A DNA stretch of 64,000 bases from the NCBI RefSeq assembly GCF_900186585.1, contig NZ_FYDD01000003.1, forward strand, positions 1,106,448 through 1,170,447. The letters are read 5' to 3'. The translations under genes and the position numbers were made by a program. Below are positions 18,301 through 24,190 of this stretch, piece by piece. Each line of letters starts with the position of its first letter. The stretch's first letter is position 1. The notes under the pieces were generated by a model, which was not told the DNA's origin, ran no database searches, and was given only the letters and a program-made list of their open reading frames with translations. The stretch is from Massiliimalia timonensis (GTDB lineage Bacteria > Bacillota > Clostridia > Oscillospirales > Ruminococcaceae).

Positions 18301-18423
18301 ATCCGGGTCAGATGCTATAACGTTCAGCGGTAAACTTGACATCACATAGCCCATGATGATCAAAAGGCTGAGAAATACCGACAAAAATCGTTTCCCAGTT
18401 TCCCTAGGTCGCCATCTTCCCAT
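12367..18423 (-). CDS. Giant sortase-anchored VWA / isopeptide-repeat surface adhesin
   Basis: 2018 residues from the ATG at 18421-18423, chosen because GGGGG precedes it; the frame stays open 35 codons further. A signal peptide (about 5-38: FLSVFLSLLIIMGYVMSSLP) is followed by a von Willebrand A domain with the MIDAS motif DMSAS at 133-137 and MSDGVPTTANENY. From about 880 come two Cna-B-like (DUF7601) modules (MIEKQFDAD, VMKTVSGNY). Then about seven pilin-isopeptide repeats follow from about 1080 to 1960, each with GTYTYTVxE-type and YDxxxYxxxV-type strands. A Glu/Pro linker, LPKTN (1982-1986), a membrane helix and a KRRRKHD tail end the protein. It resembles pilus-tip or Gram-positive adhesins. 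Sortase would anchor it to peptidoglycan, but none is encoded here. Confidence 0.9.
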   Translation of the reverse strand: MGRWRPRETGKRFLSVFLSLLIIMGYVMSSLPLNVIASDPDAGRTVGYQTETDPETHTDWTDSFGPDASDTSDAGRIWTDKTVWDSNVNLQPAGINVVRSSAENLLVGLSAISSNKSVLGESALPVDVVFVLDMSASMNGSRFNNMYPAVNQAIDKLLNDERLHRDNRVGIVTYSTDTTELLPLGEYTTVNGQYVNGNNNTLSLNGNLKNEDGSNVTYAQVRTGSATNIQDGILRGAEMLEQADGKDVEGVKRIPILIVMSDGVPTTANENYTGEGQNGTNVSSRFDRLSEPLAGFLTQLTGQYAKEQVADAYGRDALVYTLGLAVNNDGRAVLDPTNYRNNSDLNDLWDAFSSVGKGDRYTTYNRSPIERYEDTLTTNKYNDQYFASAEGELESAFDAIVEQIIIQSRYYPTDNETVGGEQNFTGYLTFEDEIGQFMEVKNINGIVSGDQMISGAAFADAIVNHDGSYGTATGDNFVWSIQQRLGFQEGEAGREQARQLIIDAYNDGQISYTNDTDYSNYIAWYSDADKDYLGFAKKDMSNKTDDAVYFNRSYTFYGAAAGVQDSTDLMYVTVRVETEIATGNQKMIVKIPSSLVPLVMYEASIRGDNVSEADTGEISRKAAYPIRLFYEVGLRSDINEFNVKDKVGGSYPYQDQNDSDLYHFYSNAWTDADHANTLVTFDPNEMNEFYYFSKNTTIYTDPDCRNPLRSEPQKGRTYYYLKNVFSVDDSAQTGEKHPSTITHKGVEITEESLFGEDGAHKNYTRSDDGSYYVKIGTPKTATGTYQRSKTQNSTGTASHFIYPTIGYDNQQDIHVNVRLGNNGRFSLEQQEGIMIEKQFDADAPNPDPEQSFTFTVKLAGRNIAANYPMTVFTADGERIDSKAQVQNDTITLSLKEGERAYITGLEAGVTYTVSENDVAGNTDYLLKEVTKDGVEDQDKLVEGTIAADKIDELVFVNQYVETAQITVMKTVSGNYVDPNRSFAFDMTVDGEAYPGFSLKNQGSTTIRVPVGAEIVIRETNAANYDTTVTANPQVGSSNGQTFTLDTMPDENVTVTFNNAFDAQPVSVPIAFDGIKTIIDREFLPGDNFSFEVRDANNNVVSNGTLGDTIDEHNKKIEFDPIQIAHPGTYTYTVAEVIPTQGGLHGISYDPSTYRLVIVVEEASNGGLTVASQTLTKNGAGADEILFENTYTPDEINVRLQVNKVINNQSGADVDYKDFEFVATGNGGTYNGVVDDNGRVTFTVPVKSDGTFTYQITETPGSDAAIAYDGKTVTATVIINADDQTGDLYVDDITYTNQATFTNTVTGNPDSVTVNGTKTLDGRNFLHGDDFVFQVYPSDANGNINGAGENAVFSKTSDNTANLTWSKEFDKVGTYYFVFDEAEGSVKGISYDKTRYLIQVDVTHDLQDTSLDATASIIKKTDADGNFQTVTGVTSADFTNTYQAAPTTLDLPFSKTIEDNGTGRGWQDNDRFTVVLFRSNDDTFQTVTYAENKTLTKTAQNGKFTVQVPGDGTYYYQIRENRENQLPGFSYSTAVYNLIVTADTNPATGLLEADYEIVDSAGKDMEFVNEYRAVPVSTTIQASKVFTNSTNYMGKKITDFEFELSRSGSPTQTAKPDSRGNISFATETFDKVGEYVYTLREIPGTDGIDYDPSEYQITVKVSDNKTGNLVASVDYGTAGNTPVQFKNTLSIKEKAQVTVKGVKNLDGRDLKDQEFQFMMQPSNSAGEVAGDPEESIFLTASNDADGNFAFDLTFDSLGEFYYVISEKNNGLGGVGYDDTRYLVKINITHKDGDLSKLTSQTTITELGGNRTSVEFDNTYQATPAKAGLTVNKVLDGRDWQDDDSFDFQLTKMSRFLFWNLKGDKEVFQLTKDATSCNVFDGMEFEEGTYTYLLEELKPDDADPNLSYDDTQYKIVIDVTDDAEGSLKAKLSIFDNKDNTLIYETEDYTAQAEGKVTFTNVYTEPEPEPVPPEEPSNPEPETDLPKTNDDLKLWPFGLAILVSGGALTCLVCIKRRRKHD

Positions 18424-18609
18424 GAATATTCCCCCTTGTTTCTTTTTCGGGATACCCTGTCCCCAATTTTGGATCGCGGTATATTTTGAAATCCTTGGAA
18501 GGCTGGCGCTTATATGGTTTGACGGCATACCCTCAAGGAATTCCCTCCGCCCTTTTGTCCGTTTTTAGGAATACGCTCTTTCATTTCTGCAAAAATAGGG
18601 TTTCAAATG
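18424..18609 (-). other. 5' region of the adhesin gene, no gene seen
   Basis: This stretch upstream of the adhesin start holds no convincing ORF or clear -35/-10 pair. It is bounded upstream by palindromic elements at 18610-18796. Confidence 0.4.
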
Positions 18610-18710
18610 GAAAAGGTAGAGTTTTTCGGTCAAATCAAAATGATATTGTTTTTGCCCTTTTAGGGCATTTTTTAATATCTTTCTAAAAGACTGAAAAAGT
18701 CTACCTTTTC
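18610..18710. repeat. Palindromic element copy 1 (variant)
   Basis: Inverted arms at 18610-18631 and 18689-18710 match at 20 of 22 positions. The central hairpin TGCCCT/AGGGCA is at 18653-18667. Both are centred exactly on 18660. Here the T-run follows on the plus strand. The right arm (CTACCTTTTC) is shared with the next copy. Confidence 0.65.
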
Positions 18711-18796
18711 GTTCATTGATAAACGCTGGAAAATGACATAAAAAAAGCACCCTAAAAGGGTGCTTTAAGGCTATTTCATACTGAATGAAAACTTAG
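18701..18796. repeat. Palindromic element copy 2
   Basis: The outer arms CTACCTTTTCGTTCA (18701-18715) and 18782-18796 match imperfectly (12 of 15). The inner hairpin AAAGCACCCT/AGGGTGCTTT (18744-18766) has a T-run on its minus-strand side. It is of the same design as the copies at 42017 and 62646. Confidence 0.65.
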
Positions 18797-19015
18797 GAGA
18801 TTTACTATACCTAAATATTTTACCTTAAATTTTCTTAATTGTCAATTATTAGAAAAATATTTGGATAAAAATACCAATAAATTTACTTTAATTTTTATCC
18901 CCAAAATTTCGACAATGAATTTTCCCACCTTCCTTCTTTATTCATTAAAAATTTGAGCCACTCCGATAAAACCTAAATAAAATCCGATCATTTTCGTTAA
19001 AAATATTTCTGCTTC

Positions 19016-19044
19016 TTGACAAATGGCACAAAATCCTTTAAAAT
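19016..19044 (+). promoter_or_regulatory. Promoter of the MarR-MATE operon
   Basis: TTGACA (19016-19021) and TAAAAT (19039-19044) are separated by 17 bp, 64 bp before the ATG. The region 18800-19015 is AT-rich and shows no gene. Confidence 0.7.
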
Positions 19045-19107
19045 AAAATTGCATTAAGTTCTTTTTAAAACTGTTTTTATAAAAACTATATCTAAAGAGG
19101 TGCTAAA

Positions 19108-19557
19108 ATGAGCCGAATCACAGAATTTTTAACCAACCTCAGGCGGATCATTAAGCTACATGAAGGCATGCTCAAAAAGGTAGGGGAGGAATACCAGCTT
19201 ACCCCCATCGAAACCAGAATCATCAGCTTTTTGCACAACAATCCCGAAAAGGATACCGCGGCCGACATCGTTGAACTGCGGATGCTGTCCAAAGGGAATG
19301 TGTCACAGGCAGTGGAAAGCCTGATCCAAAAATCGCTTCTTAGACGTAAGCCGGACCAATCAGACCGCCGAAAGATACATCTGTCATTGACTCCTTCCGC
19401 CTTTCCGATCCTGCATTCCATGGACCTGCTGTGGCGGCAATTTGAAACGATCGTTTTTTCCGGTATCTCCAGTGAAGAACGGGAACTGTTTGAACGTATC
19501 AATGATAAAATCATAGAAAATACAAAATACGCATTATCTGGGAGAGATGAAAAATGA
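19108..19557 (+). CDS. MarR-family transcriptional regulator
   Basis: 149 residues with the MarR winged-helix layout. Helix-turn-helix positions are in FLHNNPEKDTAADIVELRMLSKGNVSQAVESLIQ, and the wing is LLRRKPDQSDRRKIHLSLT with the conserved D-x-R-D/S motif. The start has AGAGGTG upstream. Its stop overlaps the MATE start (ATGA at 19554-19557), so the two are translationally coupled and the regulator probably controls the exporter in response to a small molecule. Confidence 0.9.
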   Translation: MSRITEFLTNLRRIIKLHEGMLKKVGEEYQLTPIETRIISFLHNNPEKDTAADIVELRMLSKGNVSQAVESLIQKSLLRRKPDQSDRRKIHLSLTPSAFPILHSMDLLWRQFETIVFSGISSEERELFERINDKIIENTKYALSGRDEK

Positions 19558-20924
19558 ACGAAGAAAAAGACTTTTTGGGGAAGGAGCCTGTTGGCAGGCT
19601 CCTTCTAAAGCTGGCCCTTCCCACCGTTGCGGCGCAGATCATCAATATGCTTTACAATATCGTAGACCGTATCTATATTGGACACATTCCAAAAACCGGG
19701 GCGCTGGCGCTCACTGGTGTGGGCGTTTGCATGCCGCTGATTATGATCGTAACCGCATTTGCGGCGTTTGCAGGGTATGGCGGCGCGCCCAGAGCCTCAA
19801 TATTCATGGGAAAAGGGGATCATAAAGCTGCCGAAAAAACTTTGGGCAACTGCTTTACCGCACAGATTCTCATCTCCATTTTTTTAACGGCTGTCTTATT
19901 GATCTGGAACCGAGATCTGCTTCTGGCATTCGGCGCCAGTGAAAATACCATTGAATATGGTGTCGCTTATATGAATATCTACGCCATTGGTACCATTTTT
20001 GTCCAGGTCACGCTGGGGATGAATGCCTTCATCACAGCGCAGGGGTTTGCCAAGACCGGAATGCTTTCCGTTTTGATCGGTGCGGTCGCCAATATCATTT
20101 TAGACCCGATCTTTATCTTTGCCTTCCAGATGGGCGTGCAGGGTGCCGCGCTGGCTACGATCATTTCGCAGGCACTGTCTTGTATTTGGGTGCTTTCTTT
20201 CCTGTTTGGCAAAAAAACTCACCTAAAGATCCGGACAGAAAACCTGTTCCTGAAAAAGCATATCATTCTGCCCAGTCTTGCTTTGGGACTTTCTACATTT
20301 ATCATGCAGGCCAGTGAAAGCATCATCTCGATCTGCTTCAACTCTTCCCTGCTTCGGTACGGCGGGGATGTAGCGGTTGGCGCTATGACGATCCTTACCA
20401 GTGTGATGCAGTTTGCTATGCTTCCCTTGCAGGGACTGGGGCAAGGCGCGCAGCCAATCATAAGCTATAACTATGGAGCACACAATGCCACACGGGTCAA
20501 AGCGGCTTTTCGCCTGCTTTTAAAGGCAAGCATGTGCTATGCAACCGTGCTCTGGCTCCTTGTATTGATTTTCCCACAAGGGTTTGCCGCAATGTTCACC
20601 GCTGATGCAGAACTCCTTGCGTTCACCAAAACGGCATTGCGGATCTATATGGCATGTCTCCTCCTGTTCGGGATTCAGCTTGCCTGTCAGATGACCTTCA
20701 CCTCCCTTGGAAACGCCAAAGCCTCTATTTTAGTGGCTGTCATGCGGAAATTTATCCTCTTGATCCCATTGATCTATATCCTGCCAAGGATCATGACCTC
20801 GAACCAGACAATGGCTGTGTATATGGCTGAACCGATCGCGGACTTTTTGGCAGTTTCCTTTACTGCAGTGCTCTTTACATTCCAGTTCAAAAAAGCATTG
20901 AAACAAATCAATAAAGCGGAGTAA
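19554..20924 (+). CDS. MATE-family multidrug/Na+ antiporter
   Basis: 456 residues, typical of MATE exporters with 12 membrane segments. The start FLGKEPVGRLLLKLALPTVAAQIINMLYNIVDRIYIGHI is a hallmark of the DinF/MepA-like branch. The repeated second half begins near LPSLALGLSTFIMQASESIIS. It would expel cationic drugs or metabolites in exchange for Na+ or H+. Co-transcribed with the overlapping MarR gene. Confidence 0.9.
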   Translation: MNEEKDFLGKEPVGRLLLKLALPTVAAQIINMLYNIVDRIYIGHIPKTGALALTGVGVCMPLIMIVTAFAAFAGYGGAPRASIFMGKGDHKAAEKTLGNCFTAQILISIFLTAVLLIWNRDLLLAFGASENTIEYGVAYMNIYAIGTIFVQVTLGMNAFITAQGFAKTGMLSVLIGAVANIILDPIFIFAFQMGVQGAALATIISQALSCIWVLSFLFGKKTHLKIRTENLFLKKHIILPSLALGLSTFIMQASESIISICFNSSLLRYGGDVAVGAMTILTSVMQFAMLPLQGLGQGAQPIISYNYGAHNATRVKAAFRLLLKASMCYATVLWLLVLIFPQGFAAMFTADAELLAFTKTALRIYMACLLLFGIQLACQMTFTSLGNAKASILVAVMRKFILLIPLIYILPRIMTSNQTMAVYMAEPIADFLAVSFTAVLFTFQFKKALKQINKAE

Positions 20925-20925
20925 C

Positions 20926-20960
20926 AAAAAAACGGACATCATTTTGATGTCCGTTTTTTT
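20926..20960. terminator. Bidirectional terminator
   Basis: AAAAAAACGGACATCA and TGATGTCCGTTTTTTT form a perfect 16-bp stem with a 3-nt loop between the convergent MATE and GH2 genes. Confidence 0.9.
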
Positions 20961-20961
20961 G

Positions 20962-22692
20962 TTATAAATTTCCGCCAAATACCTGTCTCAGCCATTCTAT
21001 AGATACTTTAGGCTTCCTGTCCTCGGTCAGCAGCCCGTTGATCTCTTGCTGTACATCTGTCAACTGCGTATAACAAAAGCCCTGGAAATTCCCGCTATCG
21101 AACAGGTACCGGGTCACGGGGGCAAGACGGTCAAAAAATTCTTCCTCTGATCTGACAGCCCCAAAATATCCCCAGTTTTCCCCCTCGCACTGATCCTCAA
21201 AGGCGATCCCGCCATATTCGGTCAGCAAGATTGGTTCTCCCTGATAGGCGTTCCCCTCTGCGTAAAGCTTCCGTACCTGAGCCACGGTATCTAAGATCTT
21301 CCCCATATCGGCATATTTATCTACATTGCTGGGGAACAAATGATAATCGTGGATCGCACAAATGTCGTTTTCACAGACCTGCTCCCAGCCGTCATTAGAG
21401 CTTACCAGCCGGGTCGGATCCAATGATTTCAAGTAATAATACATCGCCCGGACATAATCCTGCTGCTGTGGATCACACAAAACCTTGTTGATCCCCCAGC
21501 TTTCATTCAGCGGCGTCCAGAAAATAATGGAAGGACTGTTGTAATGCGAATCAACGGCTTCTTTCATTTCCTGCATCGAACGCCCTATCGCCTCGGTGTT
21601 GAATTCATAACAGCTTGGCAGTTCTGCCCAAAGCAGCAGCCCCATACGGTCAGCCCAATAGTAGTACCGGGCGTCCTCGATCTTCTGATGTTTCCGGGCG
21701 CCGTTAAAGCCCATTTTTAGGGTCAACTCAATGTCCTGCCGGATCGCTTCATCAGAAGGCGGGGTAAGCAGGCTTTCTTTCCAATATCCCTGATCCAGGA
21801 TCAGCCGTTGGAACAGCGGCATATTGTTCAGATATACCTGACCGTTCATCACCTGGATCTTCCGCATCCCAAAATAGGTGGACACCTGATCCACCACCGT
21901 ATTGTCCCGGCGCACCGTTACGTCTACATCGATCAGGTTAGGGTGTTCTGGCGACCAAAGCAGTTCCTCCCCTGTCCTTACATCAAGATCCGGGAAATCC
22001 AGTACTGCTTTTCCATAGCCGCAGCGGCAAAAAGCAGTGCATTCTGCTGAAAGCTTCTTTTCTCCATCTGTTGAAAGATAGGCCTGCACTGTGACCTCAG
22101 CTGATTCTGTCCCATTCAAAAAAAGCTCCGCCACAGCCTGGTTTTTGTCAATATCAGGAGTAAAATGCACCTTTTCTATGTAAGTTTCCCCTACATATTC
22201 CAGCCAAACAGTTTTCCAAATCCCGGTAACAGGGGTGTACCAGCAGCCAAAGCTGTGATCCTTCCAACGCTGTTTTCCGCGCGGCTGAGACTGCCGGTAA
22301 GAATCGTTCACCTCTACTGTTAGTTCGTTCTCGCCATCTTGCACCCATTTGGTAATGTCAACCGTAAACGCATTGTTTCCGCCTTGGTGCGTCCCTGCCA
22401 GCTGCTGGTTTAAATAGATTCTGCATTCATAATCCACCGCGCCAAAATGCAGCAGCACGCGTTTCCCCGCAAAATCTGTTTCTTTCAGGGAAAGGGATCT
22501 CCGGTACCAAACCGTACCGTGCTCTGTTTCATCTCCGATCCCGCTTTTTTGGCTTTGGTAGCAAAACGGTACCAAGATCTTTTGGTCAAATACCGGGGCG
22601 TCAAAAGAAAATTCCCAGACCCCGTTCAAATTTACCCAATGCTCCCGCACTAAATTTGGCCTTGGATATTCCGGCCTTGGCATATCGTTCAT
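20962..22692 (-). CDS. Glycoside hydrolase family 2 (beta-galactosidase/glucuronidase type)
   Basis: 576 residues. The start is the ATG at 22690-22692, preceded by GAGGAGGAG; an upstream in-frame start only encodes the ribosome site as RRR. Layout: N-terminal jelly-roll sugar-binding domain (LNGVWEFSFDAP, IYLNQQLAGTHQGGNNAF), an immunoglobulin-like domain, then the TIM barrel from about 290. The acid/base Glu is in TPLNESWGI and the nucleophile Glu in ILLTEYGGIAF. No signal peptide, so cytoplasmic. It is shorter than LacZ (about 1000 residues) and near UidA in size. It is divergent from a putative sugar sensor. Substrate not assigned. Confidence 0.88.
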   Translation of the reverse strand: MNDMPRPEYPRPNLVREHWVNLNGVWEFSFDAPVFDQKILVPFCYQSQKSGIGDETEHGTVWYRRSLSLKETDFAGKRVLLHFGAVDYECRIYLNQQLAGTHQGGNNAFTVDITKWVQDGENELTVEVNDSYRQSQPRGKQRWKDHSFGCWYTPVTGIWKTVWLEYVGETYIEKVHFTPDIDKNQAVAELFLNGTESAEVTVQAYLSTDGEKKLSAECTAFCRCGYGKAVLDFPDLDVRTGEELLWSPEHPNLIDVDVTVRRDNTVVDQVSTYFGMRKIQVMNGQVYLNNMPLFQRLILDQGYWKESLLTPPSDEAIRQDIELTLKMGFNGARKHQKIEDARYYYWADRMGLLLWAELPSCYEFNTEAIGRSMQEMKEAVDSHYNSPSIIFWTPLNESWGINKVLCDPQQQDYVRAMYYYLKSLDPTRLVSSNDGWEQVCENDICAIHDYHLFPSNVDKYADMGKILDTVAQVRKLYAEGNAYQGEPILLTEYGGIAFEDQCEGENWGYFGAVRSEEEFFDRLAPVTRYLFDSGNFQGFCYTQLTDVQQEINGLLTEDRKPKVSIEWLRQVFGGNL

Positions 22693-22770
22693 TTGTATTC
22701 TCCTCCTCAATGATCAATCAGAAAAAGCTGTTGATTATTTTTCCACTCCGTTGTATGATAAGGATAAATC

Positions 22771-22816
22771 ACAACAGTTCCTGTTGTAATTATACCACTG
22801 ATTTAAAATAAATCAA
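22771..22816 (-). promoter_or_regulatory. Promoter and operator of the GH2 gene
   Basis: On the minus strand TTGATT (22811-22816) and TATAAT (22789-22794) lie 16 bp apart. Just downstream is the inverted repeat ACAACAG/CTGTTGT (22771-22787, 3-nt spacer), overlapping the expected transcription start, a good repressor site. Confidence 0.6.
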
Positions 22817-22850
22817 CAAATATTTTTTATTTTTTCAATATTTATTTGTA

Positions 22851-22877
22851 TATAATTACAATATTCTTGTAATTATA
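22851..22877 (+). promoter_or_regulatory. Second operator near the regulator gene start
   Basis: A perfect inverted repeat with 11-bp arms (TATAATTACAA and TTGTAATTATA, 5-nt spacer). The 11-mer TTGTAATTATA recurs at 22784-22794 beside the GH2 operator. TATAAT at 22851-22856 may be the regulator's own -10 box. Confidence 0.5.
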
Positions 22878-22921
22878 CGATTCTATTATTTCAATAATAT
22901 CGTAATTAAGAGGTGTTTTTT

Positions 22922-23896
22922 GTGCCTGCTGCTGTATCCTATGAGGAAATTCCCACTGAACGAAACCTAATTCTGGATATTGGGAACCGGGAAACCTACC
23001 CTTATTTTGAAAAATTAGGAAAGGCGATCTCTTCTCCAGTGCGGATGGAGATCTTAAATCTTCTGCGCATCAAATCCATGTCCGTGGTTGAGATCGCCAG
23101 TCAATTAAATCTTCCGGTGTCCTCCACTGCTTTCCATTTAAAGTGTCTGGAGGAGGCTAAACTCATCATTACAAAAACTCAGCCCGGAATACGCGGTTCT
23201 ATGAGGATCTCAATGAGTTGTGTAAATTCTATTTTGATCCATACTGCGATCGACAATGTGTTCCCTCAAATGCGCAACATTACTGTGGACATGCCCATCG
23301 GAAATTTTTCCGATTGTGATGTGAAGCCCACCTGCGGTATGGCGGACGAAGACGGGGTGCTGAATGTCTATGACAACCCACGCGCCTTTTATTCCCCAAG
23401 CAGGAGCAAAGCGCAGCTGCTTTGGTTTCAGGAGGGCTTTGTGGAGTACCGTTTCCCCAACTGCTATCCCTGCATTGAAGACGGGACCCTCCAAGCCATT
23501 AGCTTTAGTTTGGAGCTCTGCTCAGAAGCCCCCGGTTATCAGGAGGTCTGGCCCTCGGACATAACAGTCAGCATCAATGGGCTTCCCTGCTTTGTCTACC
23601 GCTCACCCGGGGATTTTGGCGCCAGAAGAGGAAAACTTACCCCCGAATGCTGGCGGACCGGTTCTACACAATACGGTCTGTTAAAAACCTTTACCGTCAG
23701 GCACGACGGCTGTTATCTGGATGGTACGCCGATCCCGCGTTCCTACACGTTGCAGGAGCTCCGTCTTGCATCGAACAACTATATTTCCTTTCAAATAGGG
23801 ATTTCTCACGACGCCAAATTTAAGGGCGGGATCAATCTCTTTGGGGAGAAATACGGGGACTATCCGCAAAATATTCTGATGCGGATCGATTATTAA
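22922..23896 (+). CDS. ArsR-like winged-helix regulator with a large C-terminal sensor domain
   Basis: About 324 residues from the GTG at 22922, which follows AGAGGTG at suitable spacing; an in-frame GTG at 22913 lies inside that ribosome site. Residues about 25-105 form an ArsR-type winged helix (GKAISSPVRMEILNLL, VVEIASQLNLPVSSTAFHLK). The remaining 200 residues are rich in aromatic and polar beta-strand segments (YRFPNCYPCIEDGTLQAI, FSLELCSEAPGYQEVWPSD, and SFQIGISHDAK), and may be a beta-sandwich ligand domain. It is divergent from GH2, so control of that gene by a glycan is likely. ArsR proteins are normally about 100 residues, so this is an unusual fusion. Confidence 0.75.
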   Translation: MPAAVSYEEIPTERNLILDIGNRETYPYFEKLGKAISSPVRMEILNLLRIKSMSVVEIASQLNLPVSSTAFHLKCLEEAKLIITKTQPGIRGSMRISMSCVNSILIHTAIDNVFPQMRNITVDMPIGNFSDCDVKPTCGMADEDGVLNVYDNPRAFYSPSRSKAQLLWFQEGFVEYRFPNCYPCIEDGTLQAISFSLELCSEAPGYQEVWPSDITVSINGLPCFVYRSPGDFGARRGKLTPECWRTGSTQYGLLKTFTVRHDGCYLDGTPIPRSYTLQELRLASNNYISFQIGISHDAKFKGGINLFGEKYGDYPQNILMRIDY

Positions 23897-23915
23897 ATTT
23901 TATTTTTAGAAATAT

Positions 23916-23944
23916 TTGATTTTTAAAGGCATATCCGTTATAAT
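23916..23944 (+). promoter_or_regulatory. Promoter of the nickel/peptide-type ABC operon
   Basis: TTGATT (23916-23921) and TATAAT (23939-23944) are 17 bp apart, giving a leader of about 240 nt. Confidence 0.7.
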
Positions 23945-23949
23945 AAAAA

Positions 23950-24146
23950 ATTAGAGCGGAGTTTTTCCGTATCCCGCGCCCCTGTATTCAGCAAGAAGCT
24001 GAAACAGAGCAGCTGAAACTGTTGTTGGGCCTTATACCATTGTAAAAACATTTTTATTTTCAGTACACCAGCCAGTTTTATATTGTTGCAATGATACCAA
24101 GAAGGTGTCCGCTATCCGGAGGAAAGCAGACGCCTTCTTCTTTTTT
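23950..24146 (+). ncRNA. Structured leader with terminal hairpin (candidate riboswitch, class not recognised)
   Basis: Between promoter and first gene, several short stems can be drawn (CAGCAAGAAGCTG; GCTGAAAC occurs twice), followed by an 11-bp stem (24099-24109 with 24129-24139) and CTTTTTT, an intrinsic terminator. The arrangement is that of a transcription-attenuating riboswitch. It lacks the B12 box and does not clearly match the NiCo consensus as I remember it. The ligand is unknown. Confidence 0.4.
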
Positions 24147-24190
24147 GGCGTTTCATACAATCTAATACTGGATCAAGAAAGGAACATATC

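Noticed and set aside
12367..18423. CRISPR-like repetition in the adhesin gene
   Set aside because: The repetition is at protein-domain level (about 110-140 residues) with divergent DNA, not short identical repeats with spacers.
18610..18796. A second invertible promoter before the adhesin gene
   Set aside because: The arms are inverted, but only 57 bp lie inside and hold no -35/-10 pair; the same pattern recurs at two other loci, so a dispersed repeat fits better.
23950..24146. Cobalamin, TPP, SAM or T-box leader
   Set aside because: None of the hallmark boxes (B12 box, CTGAGA thi-box, T-box TGG-CG motif) was found in the leader.
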